Assembly: GCF_009602435.1 (NCBI RefSeq)
Contig: NZ_VZDQ01000011.1
Span: forward strand, 372,001-436,000
Length of the DNA stretch: 64,000 nucleotides
Direction: 5' to 3'
From: Sediminibacillus terrae
GTDB lineage: Bacteria; Bacillota; Bacilli; Bacillales; Amphibacillaceae
Shown: piece by piece, positions 41,447 through 50,851 of the stretch
Layout: each line of letters opens with the position of its first letter
Numbering within the stretch: position 1 is the stretch's first letter
The notes under the pieces: generated by a model
Seen by the model: only the letters and a program-made list of their open reading frames with translations
Told to the model about the DNA's origin: nothing
The model's database searches: none
Position numbers and translations under genes: made by a program

Positions 41447-41822
41447 TATTCTCCCTCCCCGTATCTCATGGATAAAAATGAAAAACAATAAATTACTTTT
41501 TTTATCATAAATAGAAAATAAAGGATATAAAGAGTGACAAGATTAATTATATGGGATGGACTTCAAGAAAACAAGCTATTTTTTGATTTTTCGGAAAATT
41601 AACAATATTATTGTTTGATATAATCACTGTGGATAGGGAATTTTTAAGAAAAGCTCAAATGAGGTAATGCATACGCATATGTTGGTCTATGTGAAGAAGT
41701 ATGTTCATTTTATAAAAAAAAGAGGACACGAGAAAGGGACCAAAAGAAGGAAAATTCTTGTTTCCACCCCCTTTCCCGGGGCTTTTGTAACGGTCCAATG
41801 GTTCTATTACAACCCCTAGCCT
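41447..41822. other. spacer between oppD and the esterase gene
   Basis: Contains the oppD upstream region and, on the plus strand, a TATAAT at 41619-41624 followed by a 48-codon frame from ATG 41666 area that ends at 41820. That frame has only a weak GAGG site and no recognisable family; I do not call it a gene. The end (GGCTTTTGTAACGGTCC) resembles the tails next to family-B hairpins. Confidence 0.35.
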
Positions 41823-42611
41823 TCAGGAGGAAACAAACCTGAGAACCTTGCTCATGACATTATGGACCACCGATATGTGATTTTCCCCTTCCGCCTCATG
41901 ATAGACGGAAAACAAGGAAGGGGATAACCTAGCAAAGGTATCTGCCAGCCGCCTGACGTCTTCCCGCATGAAATCCCTTTCCAACGAACCCGCTGCCAGA
42001 AAAACCCCCGTACCTGCTCTTGTTTGTTTTTTGCCTTTATCCCACTCTTCCAAATAGCGGAAAATCCCCCGATCATCCCACCATACCGACGGGCTGCATG
42101 CGACATAGCGCTGAAATGAACCAGGATAGTTTAAAAGCGAATAAAGGACGAACAACCCTCCGAGAGAGTGGCCGAACAGTGCCTGCTTCCGTGTATTAAT
42201 AGATACATGCTCTGAAATCATTGGTTTTACTTCTGACTCAATAAAATTCGCAAAAGCTTCTGCCTGTCCATTTTCATAGTCGGAAAACTGAGGAGGAACT
42301 TTTCCGTTTTTAATCGGGAAAGTATAATCTCGGATTCGGTATGCTGGATCAAAGTCCTTTTCTGTCGGATGCCCGAGGCCGACTATGACCAGTGGTGAAA
42401 CACCAGTTTTATCCGGCTTATGCGATTGGACACGAGCCATTTCACGAATCGTTTGGAAGAAAGCATTTCCGTCCAACACATAAAGCACAGGAAATCCCTC
42501 CTCCGGTACTTCTTGATTGGGTACGCTCACCATCAGCCGGAAATGTTCATTGTTTCCGGATACGATTTCGACCTGTTCTGTATGGGAAAAATAATCCTTT
42601 TTCTTTTCCAA
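41823..42611 (-). CDS. alpha/beta hydrolase, BesA/esterase D-like
   Basis: A 262-residue putative esterase (PF00756 type). The nucleophile elbow FGHSLGGLFVLY puts Ser at residue 149; VLYVLDGNAFF near residue 45 and the C-terminal EGENHISVVHNV with the triad His are as in BesA/IroE siderophore esterases. No siderophore genes are nearby, so bacillibactin as a substrate is only one possibility. The start is TTG 42611, 6 nt after AAGGAGAG. Confidence 0.85.
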   Translation of the reverse strand: MEKKKDYFSHTEQVEIVSGNNEHFRLMVSVPNQEVPEEGFPVLYVLDGNAFFQTIREMARVQSHKPDKTGVSPLVIVGLGHPTEKDFDPAYRIRDYTFPIKNGKVPPQFSDYENGQAEAFANFIESEVKPMISEHVSINTRKQALFGHSLGGLFVLYSLLNYPGSFQRYVACSPSVWWDDRGIFRYLEEWDKGKKQTRAGTGVFLAAGSLERDFMREDVRRLADTFARLSPSLFSVYHEAEGENHISVVHNVMSKVLRFVSS

Positions 42612-42847
42612 CGCCTTCTCTCCTTTTTGTATTTATATTTCCTGTCTGCTCTTGTATAGAAAATACTTCTTTTTCCTACACTTTTTAAATAGGCTGGATA
42701 AAGGCACCGACTAAGATCCTGCTCTAAAAGCCATATAAGCTTCCATCCAAGTGGGTAATGGGGCTTGATTTCCGAAAAAAACACCAAATCAGGATGTAAT
42801 TCCATTATTATTTAACTATTCAAACATTTAAGAGAGGATGTGCAAGT

Positions 42848-44371
42848 TTGTCTATCATTAAAAAGCGTACCTTAATGCTGCTCGTTTTCGCAATGCTTCT
42901 CTTCCTTCCGTTAGCCGGACAAACGATGAACTTTCAGCTTACTGCTTCGGAAGATCCGCCCTCAAGCCAAACAACAGAGACAAAGACATTAAAACAAAAA
43001 TTGGACGAAATTCTGGCAGATAATAAACTCGCCGGTACTGTGACAGGAGTCAGCGTCCGGAAAGCCAAAACCGGCGAACAGATATATTCACACAATGGGA
43101 ATACACGTTTACGTCCTGCTTCCAACATGAAATTATTGACGAGTGCCGCCGCTTTGGACACACTGGGACCGGACTATCGATTCACGACCGAAGTATGGAC
43201 GGACGGATCAGTAAAAGGCAAAGTGCTACACGGCAACCTCTATCTCAAGGGAAAAGGGGACCCGACATTGATGGAGGAAGACTTAAGGCAATTCGCAGCA
43301 GCGTTGCAGAATCAAGGCATTCACAAAATTAAAGGCAAGCTCGTCGGGGATGATACGTGGTATGATGACGTACGTTTATCTGAAGATTTGAATTGGTCGG
43401 ATGAACCCTACTACACCGGAGCCCAGGTATCCGCACTTACGTTGTCACCTGATTCCGATTTTGATGCCGGAACGGTCATTGTCGAAGTAACCCCTTCTGA
43501 TCAGGTCGGAGAGCCAGCCAACATCCGATTGACACCTGAGAATGATTACATAACGATCAACAATCAGACAAAGATGGTCGCTGAAAAGGAAACAAAGGAT
43601 ATTTCCATCATCCGTCAGCATGGCACGAACGAAATCGTTATTGAGGGCAGCATGCCATTAAACGGATCGCCATCTAAATCGTGGTCCTCTGTATGGGAAC
43701 CCACAGGTTATGCTTTGAATGTTTTCAAACGAATCCTGGCGGAAGAGGGCATTTCTTTTATCGGAAAAACCGATATTGGTTTCCATCAAACCCCTAAACA
43801 GGCAAAGAGGCTTGCTGAAAAGAAATCAATGCCACTGAAAGAGCTGTTAATCCCCTTTATGAAATTAAGCAACAATGGACATGGAGAGATGTTGACGAAA
43901 GAAATGGGCAAAGTAGAGCATGGTGAAGGAAGCTGGGATAAAGGCTTGCAAGTGACCAAGTCGGTTGCGAAAGAATTGGGGGTAGACACCGGCACCATCC
44001 AATTGCGTGACGGCTCCGGTATGTCTCATAAAACCTATATCCCTGCCAATAGTCTGTCCCAGTTATTATACCACGCACAGGAGAAACCTTGGTTTCCGGT
44101 CTGGGAACAATCTCTTCCTATTGCCGGCATTTCCGACCGCCTGGTCGGGGGAACCCTCCGTAATCGGATGAAAGAAGATCCTGCAAAGGGAAACGTTAAA
44201 GCAAAGACCGGTTCACTGAACAGCGTTTCAACACTGTCTGGCTATGTCACTGCCAAAGACGGAGAAAAATTGATCTTTGCCGTCCTGATCAATAATTATC
44301 TAGGTTCCAGTTCTGGAATCACCGCAATCGAAGACGAGATTGCCATAACGTTGGCAAAGCATGAATTCTGA
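42848..44371 (+). CDS. dacC: D-alanyl-D-alanine carboxypeptidase, S13 family (PBP4a-like)
   Basis: A 507-residue low-molecular-mass penicillin-binding protein. A signal peptide (residues ~1-26, RTLMLLVFAMLLFLPLAGQ) is followed by the SxxK motif SNMK at 92-95, SNN near 347 and KTG near 450, with the large S13 insertion between the first two motifs. B. subtilis DacC (PBP4a) is the nearest known relative and has DD-carboxypeptidase/endopeptidase activity. The start is TTG 42848 after GAGAGG. Monocistronic. Confidence 0.92.
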   Translation: MSIIKKRTLMLLVFAMLLFLPLAGQTMNFQLTASEDPPSSQTTETKTLKQKLDEILADNKLAGTVTGVSVRKAKTGEQIYSHNGNTRLRPASNMKLLTSAAALDTLGPDYRFTTEVWTDGSVKGKVLHGNLYLKGKGDPTLMEEDLRQFAAALQNQGIHKIKGKLVGDDTWYDDVRLSEDLNWSDEPYYTGAQVSALTLSPDSDFDAGTVIVEVTPSDQVGEPANIRLTPENDYITINNQTKMVAEKETKDISIIRQHGTNEIVIEGSMPLNGSPSKSWSSVWEPTGYALNVFKRILAEEGISFIGKTDIGFHQTPKQAKRLAEKKSMPLKELLIPFMKLSNNGHGEMLTKEMGKVEHGEGSWDKGLQVTKSVAKELGVDTGTIQLRDGSGMSHKTYIPANSLSQLLYHAQEKPWFPVWEQSLPIAGISDRLVGGTLRNRMKEDPAKGNVKAKTGSLNSVSTLSGYVTAKDGEKLIFAVLINNYLGSSSGITAIEDEIAITLAKHEF

Positions 44372-44518
44372 TTATGGCTTGCAAGAGTACTTTTCTCATC
44401 CTGGTCAGAAAGCGGCCGGTTGGCGGCGGAGGCATAGCCGCCCTTCAATTCCTCTCTGCACTTTCGCTGCATAGACTTTTTGCCTGTTAACATTCCAGAA
44501 ATTCTCTAGTGTAAGCTT

Positions 44519-44566
44519 AAGGCAATCCTCAGTATGGCATTTTGCCACACAGAGGATTGTCTTAAA
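44519..44566. repeat. inverted repeat after dacC
   Basis: AAGGCAATCCTC pairs with GAGGATTGTCTT, with an inner TGGCA/TGCCA stem. It has no proper U tract, so its role as a terminator is doubtful. No gene is seen in 44372-44666. Confidence 0.45.
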
Positions 44567-44666
44567 ACCTCCATGGGGAAGCACTGCAGATAGCAACACT
44601 CCAAAATTTATATTCTGCTTTTTCGCATTTTCCAATTAAAATCGCCCTTTGTGATCCGCCCCATCC

Positions 44667-45038
44667 TTACTTCATAATAGTCGAACCTTGGAGCAGTTCT
44701 GGTTTCGCTCCAAGTAGAAGCAGACATATTTTTGACTCGCTGACCTGCCGATGCCTTTCGATAATATCTTTTACCAAATTAATATCCGCCCGGTTTTTAA
44801 GTTTTTCTACTTCTTCCAGATACAAGCTGAGAACGGATTCCCTCACAAATTCCGGTTGATATTTTGGTGTCTCCTCCATCAACAAGGAACCCAAATACCC
44901 GTATTTGATCTGCAGCTGTCTTGTCAGGCTCACTACGTGAAGAAGGTGTTCATAAAGCTCCGGCTTTTGCTGTTTTAAGTGTTCTATATCCTCTTTAGCC
45001 TGATAAATTTCTGATAGACTAGCTAATTTCTTGGTCAT
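44667..45038 (-). CDS. conserved-looking hypothetical protein
   Basis: A 123-residue helical, charged protein (MTKKLASLSEIYQAKEDIEH, then VVSLTRQLQIKYGYLGSLL and VKDIIERHRQVSESKICLLLLG). No family recognised. Its ATG is well served by GAGGAGAG, and it overlaps the end of the thioesterase gene by 20 nt, so the two are probably translated together. Soluble; no Cys clusters or signal. Confidence 0.65.
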   Translation of the reverse strand: MTKKLASLSEIYQAKEDIEHLKQQKPELYEHLLHVVSLTRQLQIKYGYLGSLLMEETPKYQPEFVRESVLSLYLEEVEKLKNRADINLVKDIIERHRQVSESKICLLLLGAKPELLQGSTIMK

Positions 45039-45570
45039 GTATCTTCTCTCCTCTTTCCCAAGGCTTAAGTATGCCGATTTTTTCCGTTAGTTCCTTGCTA
45101 TGCTTTCTACGTTGTCTCCGGATTTCTGCACGCTCTTTACCTGACTCGTAAAGGAAAATTTCTTCCTCGGTTTCGGGAATGATTTCAGGTACTTTAATCG
45201 GTTTTTTATTTTCATCTAAAGCTACAAACGTTAAAAATGCCGTTGCTGCAATGCGACGTTCACCTGTAAGCATATCCTCTGCAATCACCTTGCAAAAAAT
45301 TTCCATGGATTTATTCCCTGTGTAAGAAACAAAGGATTCTACACAAACCGAATCAGTCTGATGAATCGGATGCAAGAAATCAATAGAATCTGTCGAAGCT
45401 GTCACACATTCTTTAACCCTGGCATGGCGTCTTGCCGATAATGTAGCATTGTTATCCAGTTTTTTCATTAGCACTCCACCGAACAACGTATTGTAATTGT
45501 TCAAATCATTAATCATTACTTGATCCGTATTGACTATCAAACTTTCCTTTGGATTCTTTGCATCAACCAT
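45019..45570 (-). CDS. hotdog-fold acyl-CoA thioesterase (YkhA-like)
   Basis: A 183-residue single hotdog-domain thioesterase. NDLNNYNTLFGGVLMKKLDNNATLSARRHAR and TASTDSIDFLHPIHQTDSVCVESFVSYTGNKSMEIF are typical of the BFIT/YkhA acyl-CoA hydrolases, with the catalytic Asn/Asp region in the first helix. It may trim acyl-CoA pools. ATG 45570 follows AAGGA. Overlaps a hypothetical gene downstream. Confidence 0.88.
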   Translation of the reverse strand: MVDAKNPKESLIVNTDQVMINDLNNYNTLFGGVLMKKLDNNATLSARRHARVKECVTASTDSIDFLHPIHQTDSVCVESFVSYTGNKSMEIFCKVIAEDMLTGERRIAATAFLTFVALDENKKPIKVPEIIPETEEEIFLYESGKERAEIRRQRRKHSKELTEKIGILKPWERGEKIHDQEIS

Positions 45571-45847
45571 TTGATCGATCCTTCCTTCGTTTTTTGTGTA
45601 CATACTGAGTGTAAAACTGCCGGAAAGGATTCGTAAAATGGATATTTTTTATTGAAAGGATAGATTTTATCTATGTAATCGCTTCAACCTATGGAGGAAA
45701 AGTATGGTTTTGGCAAAACGCATTAGAAAAATAAATGCGCCTTTCTTCCAACTTCAGGGAAAATCGGACAATTCACAGCTTTTGACAGACGATCAGCTGT
45801 ACTTAGTTCTGCGCTTATTAGCTATGCCGCCTCCATCCTAGGCTCAA

Positions 45848-46181
45848 CCTCAAAATCAGCTAGAAACCCACTATTTTGATGTCGAAAAGCGTAAACGTTG
45901 TCCTCTTCAGAAAGGGTGTTATAAACCTGATGCCAAAACCAAAAGTTATTCGGTCAGCTTAAAATCCGAAGAACATATCGATCAACTCACCTTTCAAAAC
46001 AGTGATACCTTTAAAAAAAGTGCGAAGGAACGATATAGGATTGAAGCTAAAAATAGCGAATTGAAGCATAGAACACGGATATGAGGCCGCCTCATCACCG
46101 GGTCTCGCAGGCATGCGCCTTCAAGGTGCTATGGCGATTTTCACGGCAAACGTAAAACGAATCGTTAAACTAATGCTCTAA
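45848..46181 (+). pseudogene. IS1182-type transposase remnant, frameshifted
   Basis: The plus strand encodes CPLQKGCYKPDAKTKSYSV and KSAKERYRIEAKNSELKH, the C-terminal landmarks of IS1182-family transposases. An extra base after the KHR codons (around 46073) shifts the frame; the continuation HGYEAASSPGLAGMRLQGAM and FTANVKRIVKLML is found one frame over and ends at 46181. The 5' two thirds of the gene are missing, so this is a dead fragment. The 45571-45847 stretch before it shows nothing I can assign. Confidence 0.8.
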
Positions 46182-46191
46182 AAATCAGACG

Positions 46192-46235
46192 AAAAGCGGT
46201 CAGTGGGGAAATTTAATTCCGCACTGACCGCTTTT
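46192..46235 (-). terminator. terminator of the LysR gene
   Basis: AAAAGCGGTCAGTG pairs with CACTGACCGCTTTT (bulge near the loop) and has T-rich flanks on both strands. Confidence 0.75.
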
Positions 46236-46277
46236 TTAAAATGCTACCTATCATAAAACTTCTATATTTTAGTGGCC

Positions 46278-47177
46278 TCATGTCGAGGTGTTTCCTAAAG
46301 TCAAGCGTTCTTGGGTGTACTCAAGCCACTCCCTGGTCGCATACGATAAGTAATGATTTTTCCTCCATATTACCGCCAAATCCCACTCAATCGTCGGTTT
46401 TACTATTTTTATTGTCCACACCTTTTCTTTTAAGAGTTGGGAAACACTATAAGGCAGGATACAGATCCCCAAATCGGTCGCGATCATTTTTCCGATAAAA
46501 TCCCATTGGGAGCTTTCAGCAACGACCCGGGGGATAAATCCTGCATTTCTACAAGCCTCTGAAATTTGATCATTCAACGCAAAATCTTTATTGAACAATA
46601 TAAATTGCTGTTCCTTCAATTCTTCCAATTTCACTTGTTTTCTGGAAGCAAGCGAATGGGATTCAGGGACTACTACCCGCAACTCTTCTTTCATGAAAGA
46701 AAAGTAATGGAATTCATCTTCCATTGTAGGCAACACGGTTATTCCCACATCCAATTCATCATGATAAATATCTTCTTCGATTTTTTTTGTCCCGTTTTCG
46801 ATAAGCTGAAATGTTATCTGTGGATAAAGCTGATGAAAGTCTCCTAAAATACGAATAAATTTATCGGCATCCATAATCGGGGGCAAACCGATACGAATAT
46901 GCCCTTTTTGCAATCCCAGTAAATCGTCAAGTTCTGTTTGTAAATTGTCAAATGCCTTATCGATTGTATGGGCTTGTTCGAGTATGATTCTTCCAGCATC
47001 CGTCAATTCCAACTGCTTTTTTGACCGATCAAAAAGCTCTACACCCAGCTCCGCTTCAAGATTTTTTATCATCTTACTGATGGTAGGCTGCGTCACATAC
47101 AAATGATCCGCGGCCCGAGTAAAACTGTTGTACTGACAAACTTCTATAAAGTATTTTAAATGCCTGATATCCATCAT
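46278..47177 (-). CDS. LysR family transcriptional regulator
   Basis: A 299-residue LysR protein with the N-terminal domain DIRHLKYFIEVCQYNSFTRAADHLYVTQPTISKMIKNLEAELGVELF and an effector domain. It is related to the CidR-like protein at 3154-4038. GAGAGG precedes a double ATG; I use the first. Downstream of an SDR gene whose stop is 20 nt away, so it may be the last gene of the SDR transcript or have its own promoter. Confidence 0.88.
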   Translation of the reverse strand: MMDIRHLKYFIEVCQYNSFTRAADHLYVTQPTISKMIKNLEAELGVELFDRSKKQLELTDAGRIILEQAHTIDKAFDNLQTELDDLLGLQKGHIRIGLPPIMDADKFIRILGDFHQLYPQITFQLIENGTKKIEEDIYHDELDVGITVLPTMEDEFHYFSFMKEELRVVVPESHSLASRKQVKLEELKEQQFILFNKDFALNDQISEACRNAGFIPRVVAESSQWDFIGKMIATDLGICILPYSVSQLLKEKVWTIKIVKPTIEWDLAVIWRKNHYLSYATREWLEYTQERLTLGNTST

Positions 47178-47197
47178 ATGCACCTCTCTTCCACCAT

Positions 47198-47743
47198 TCA
47201 ACAAGGACGTTTCTCATATGGATGGACCGTCCCGACGACAGCTCCATCTTCATCATTCTTCACGCTTTCTATAATACCAGCAGCTATTTCAGCGTGTGTC
47301 AGCCATCTTGATCCATTTCCAGTCATGACAAATCCCAAGTAAATACTTCGATATTGACAGGATGCAGACACGCTTAATGGTTCATCTTCAAAGTAACGTC
47401 TACTTCCTTTCACATGGTAAAGCCGCCATCTGTCTGACCGTTCGGTGATTACCCGGCTGATTCGTTCCACGGCAGGGTAAAAAGGCGACCAGCAGACTGC
47501 CAAATTGATCGGCCCATGCTTGTCCATAGCTCGCTTCAGTTCTGTCTCCAAAGCGTCCAAATTATAATAATCTACTGCGATATTGTTAAGTCGTGCCGGA
47601 TCACCAGCCATCTTCATCAAGTCGCTATGTTTCTCCTGCGTCCTGCCAATCACGGAAACTTGTGCATGATGATCCGCCAGCCATATTGACACTTTTGACA
47701 ACATACCTGTACCACCGATGACCAGAACATGGTTTTCATTCAT
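47198..47743 (-). CDS. short-chain dehydrogenase/Rossmann protein
   Basis: A 181-residue protein with the nucleotide-binding motif HVLVIGGTGMLSKVSIWLADHHAQVSVIGR at the N terminus. The rest is shorter than classical SDR enzymes (about 250 aa) and the YxxxK catalytic pair is not obvious, so it may be a short Rossmann-type oxidoreductase. CAGGAGG precedes the ATG. It follows the MFS gene closely. Confidence 0.75.
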   Translation of the reverse strand: MNENHVLVIGGTGMLSKVSIWLADHHAQVSVIGRTQEKHSDLMKMAGDPARLNNIAVDYYNLDALETELKRAMDKHGPINLAVCWSPFYPAVERISRVITERSDRWRLYHVKGSRRYFEDEPLSVSASCQYRSIYLGFVMTGNGSRWLTHAEIAAGIIESVKNDEDGAVVGTVHPYEKRPC

Positions 47744-47762
47744 CCAATCAGCCTCCTGTTAC

Positions 47763-48998
47763 TTAATGGGCTTGCTCTAGTGTTTCTGATTCTTCCGCAA
47801 AATGCCGACTCCTGGAAGGCTGATAAACCAATACCGTAAGTATGACACTCAAAGCTGCAATCAACAAGGAACCCGCAATAATACTATAACGTAACGGTAC
47901 CAAGTCCCCGGTAAAACCGATCAACAAGATAAACAAGATTTGCAGCAGGCTTTGCAAGCTACCGTACACACTGCTGATTCTCCCCATGATGGATAATGGC
48001 ACATTATTTTGGTAAAACGTCAGGAGACCCGTAGACGAAAAAGCATTAAAGAATCCGAGAATAATAAATCCAGTAGCTACCGACCAGAAGGAGAAGGAAA
48101 AAGCATAAATTAAATAACCCGCTGCAACTAGTAAATAGCCGCTGGCAACCAATAGCCGGATTGACAGTTTCTTTGCAAGAATCGTTATAGTGGCTGCCCC
48201 GGCAATAGAACCAGCTCCGGTTATACTGATAAGCAATCCGAAATCTGCCTCTGTCAAACCGAGCACCCGCTGAGTAAAAACAACTTCCTGCGCATCCATT
48301 CCTAACGCTGCCACCATGAACAACTGGGCAACTAAATAAACCAGCATGACGTACTGATGATTTTTACTAAAATCGATGACTTGATGCCAATCCTCTCTTA
48401 GAAGTTTCCAAGAAAACGTTCTTGAAGTATCATCCTCCACATCCAAATTGGGCAGCCAGCTAAGAAGAATGGCGGAAAACAAGAAAGATACAGCATTGAT
48501 CCAGATAGCGATACTGGCAGATGTCACCATAAGCAGCACACCAGCAATGGCAGGTCCGACTAAAAAAGCGCCGGAGGTGACGAGACTGCGGAATGAATTG
48601 AATCGTTTCCGCTGCTGTTTTGGTATCACTCCGGTTATATAAGAAACGGAAGTCGGTTCAAAAAATGCTTTGGCTACAGACAGGAAAAACAAACAGAAGT
48701 ATATAAGCCATACAGTGGCAATAAACGGAATGACAGCTACCAACAAAGCGCGAAAAACATCCGTAAGAATCATCAACCTCCGTTTGTTCATCCGGTCTAT
48801 CAAGCTTCCAGACCAGAATTTCGTCAAAATAGAAGCGACGGGGCCCATTATCCATAGTCCTGCTACGGCTGCCGCCGACCCAGTCAACTGGAGAACGAGT
48901 ACATTGATAGCAACCAAGTAAACAAAGTCCCCAAATGAAGAAATTCCCACCCCTGCCAGCAAAAGCGTTGCGTTTAATTTTGCCTTCTGTTTTCGCAT
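47763..48998 (-). CDS. MFS transporter (MFS_3/EntS-like)
   Basis: A 411-residue 12-helix major facilitator. GISSFGDFVYLVAINVLVLQLTGSAAAVAG, the motif A loop SGSLIDRMNKRRLMILTDVFRALL, and SVSYITGVIPKQQRKRFNSFRSL resemble the MFS_3 group that includes macrolide and enterobactin exporters. GGAGGG precedes the ATG. It lies 19 nt before the SDR gene and 30 nt after an alpha/beta hydrolase gene on the same strand. Confidence 0.88.
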   Translation of the reverse strand: MRKQKAKLNATLLLAGVGISSFGDFVYLVAINVLVLQLTGSAAAVAGLWIMGPVASILTKFWSGSLIDRMNKRRLMILTDVFRALLVAVIPFIATVWLIYFCLFFLSVAKAFFEPTSVSYITGVIPKQQRKRFNSFRSLVTSGAFLVGPAIAGVLLMVTSASIAIWINAVSFLFSAILLSWLPNLDVEDDTSRTFSWKLLREDWHQVIDFSKNHQYVMLVYLVAQLFMVAALGMDAQEVVFTQRVLGLTEADFGLLISITGAGSIAGAATITILAKKLSIRLLVASGYLLVAAGYLIYAFSFSFWSVATGFIILGFFNAFSSTGLLTFYQNNVPLSIMGRISSVYGSLQSLLQILFILLIGFTGDLVPLRYSIIAGSLLIAALSVILTVLVYQPSRSRHFAEESETLEQAH

Positions 48999-49028
48999 CC
49001 CTCTTCTCCCTCCGTTCCGGCTGCTATC

Positions 49029-49841
49029 TTATATCTTCTCGAACCTGTCGAGCCATTCATTCATATGTACTTCAAACAATTGAGCTTGTTCGATTTGCAG
49101 ATAGTGTCCTGCCCGATCCAATACGACAAAAGTACTTCGCGGAAAAATTTCATCCAGCTTGAACGCATCCTTATAACCGACAACTGCGTCCTGCTTGCCC
49201 AATAAAAACAGACATGGCTCAGAAAAAGCCATCGTGTCAATCGGAAAAGTAAACCGATAGTTGTCCCGGACTTCGATAAGGAAATCCTCTTCGGCCATCC
49301 GCAGTCCCGCCAATACTTCTTCACGAAAACGAACCCATGTTTGACGATCAAGCACCGTGTTTTCTCTTACAAAAGCTTTCCTATCTTCATAATCGAGTGA
49401 TTGAAGGAACACTTCATCTCGTGAAACGTGCATCTTTTCCGGCAAGGTCCGCTTTTGCTTGTCAGGAAATATGACAGGACAAATGAACACAGCACCTTTT
49501 ATTTGGTTCTGTCTACATTCCAGCAGTCCGCGGGCCAGGTACCCACCGTAAGACTCCCCGGCTACTAAAAATGGCTTTTCCGTTATAACTTCATCGATGA
49601 ATTTAAGAATCAGTTTTAAAAAGCCGTCCGCACTCCCAATTCCTGATCTTCCTCTGGTCCTTCCCATCCCAGGGAGATCGACATAAATCCGCTGGTATCC
49701 ATCCCTCCGTTCAAAAATCGGTTCCATGCAACCGCTCATCAATCTTGAGTCTGGCCCGAATCCATGAAGCATCAACACTGGAATGCCATGCCCCCTTATT
49801 TGATAATGAACAGCAGTATTTTCTATGTAACAATATGGCAT
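49029..49841 (-). CDS. alpha/beta hydrolase
   Basis: A 270-residue alpha/beta hydrolase. The oxyanion HGFGPDSRLM, nucleophile elbow VAGESYGGYLARG, acid in LLGKQDAVVGY and triad His in LDRAGHYLQIEQ are all present. ATG 49841 follows GGAGGAACGG; I drop five residues from the longer frame. Within a leftward GNAT-hydrolase-MFS-SDR-LysR run. Substrate unknown. Confidence 0.87.
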   Translation of the reverse strand: MPYCYIENTAVHYQIRGHGIPVLMLHGFGPDSRLMSGCMEPIFERRDGYQRIYVDLPGMGRTRGRSGIGSADGFLKLILKFIDEVITEKPFLVAGESYGGYLARGLLECRQNQIKGAVFICPVIFPDKQKRTLPEKMHVSRDEVFLQSLDYEDRKAFVRENTVLDRQTWVRFREEVLAGLRMAEEDFLIEVRDNYRFTFPIDTMAFSEPCLFLLGKQDAVVGYKDAFKLDEIFPRSTFVVLDRAGHYLQIEQAQLFEVHMNEWLDRFEKI

Positions 49842-49868
49842 TGGCCGTTCCTCCAAAAAGAAAATGTC

Positions 49869-50420
49869 CTAACCTATAGCATTCTTATAATAAATAAGAT
49901 TGTCTGTCCATTGATCAAATTCATAGATAAATCCTTTTCTTGTACATTCGTATTCCATTCCACAGCTGACAGCGAGATTAATCGACGGGTTGTTATCTAA
50001 GTTAATATGCGCTTCAATCCGATGGTAACCCAAATCTGTCAATGCCATCTGCAAGGCAGCCTTTACCGCTTCTTTTCCATAACCATTACGCCAAAATTGA
50101 TTATGAATCGTGTAGCCGATTCTTCCCCATTGAAAAGCACCCCGTTCATAGGTGGAAAAGTCAATCATTCCGAGATGCGTTCCGTCTGCTTTTCGAAAAA
50201 TGCCGAAAATATAGGCATCATCCACGGCTGCAAGTGCCCGGTGTTTTTCCACTAATGCTGTAAACCAATTTTCTGTGCATTCGGTCATATCGATTTTCCC
50301 GCGGTCGTACTTATACCTGGACGGTTGTCTTGCTTTGAATTGTGTCAGCCAGTTATCGTAATCCGGATTTTCCAGCGGCCGGATGATTAGTCGTTTTGTA
50401 GTGGTAATTGTGTTTTTCAA
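49869..50420 (-). CDS. GNAT acetyltransferase, RimJ/RimL type
   Basis: A 183-residue GNAT protein starting KNTITTTKRLIIRPLENPDY, with the RimJ/RimL landmarks GRIGYTIHNQFWRNGYGKEAVKAALQMALTDLGYHRIEAHINLDNNPSINLA. The family acetylates protein N termini or small molecules. The start is a TTG, 6 nt after AAGGAGAG. It leads the hydrolase-MFS-SDR series. Confidence 0.88.
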   Translation of the reverse strand: MKNTITTTKRLIIRPLENPDYDNWLTQFKARQPSRYKYDRGKIDMTECTENWFTALVEKHRALAAVDDAYIFGIFRKADGTHLGMIDFSTYERGAFQWGRIGYTIHNQFWRNGYGKEAVKAALQMALTDLGYHRIEAHINLDNNPSINLAVSCGMEYECTRKGFIYEFDQWTDNLIYYKNAIG

Positions 50421-50609
50421 TCAAGTCTCTCCTTTTGTTAAGTACGAAATAAAATGCAAAATCTTTGCAAGATGCGTGCTGTTTTTACGCATTCGGAAAA
50501 TACTGCTCTATGAGCGGCTCCATTCAAACAGCAACAAAGCAAGCTAGTCATGCGTCCTGTCTAATCCCATGCCAAATCGGAAGACTGAAAAGCAACAGAT
50601 GCAAAGAAT

Positions 50610-50849
50610 CTAATTTAAAAATCCTTCCATCGATACGATTAACAAAAACAAAGACGCTGTTAAGCTCATGTATCCCCAATTAGTCGGATTGTGTCTGGTA
50701 AGTTCACTAATTCCATTCAATAAAAGCAAAACTGCTCCCGCAAGCATCGTGACCGGAAATGAGTCAACGCTGCCAGACAGTAGGTTAATGGTGGAAGAGC
50801 CGATGACAAATAGGATGAGGACAATCCTTACAGTCTGAAATAATTTCAT
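50610..50849 (-). CDS. DUF3953 (YczI-like) membrane protein
   Basis: A 79-residue protein with three hydrophobic helices (VRIVLILFVIGSSTINLLSG, FPVTMLAGAVLLLLNGISEL, WGYMSLTASLFLLIVSMEGFL). The WGYMS motif and length match the B. subtilis YczI/DUF3953 family, unknown function. It starts 2 nt after a small membrane gene and uses the AGGGGAG at the end of that gene. Confidence 0.78.
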   Translation of the reverse strand: MKLFQTVRIVLILFVIGSSTINLLSGSVDSFPVTMLAGAVLLLLNGISELTRHNPTNWGYMSLTASLFLLIVSMEGFLN

Positions 50850-50851
50850 AT

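Noticed and set aside
41666-41820. 48-codon plus-strand frame downstream of a TATAAT
   Set aside because: Weak ribosome binding site, no family, and its end overlaps a repeat-like tail.
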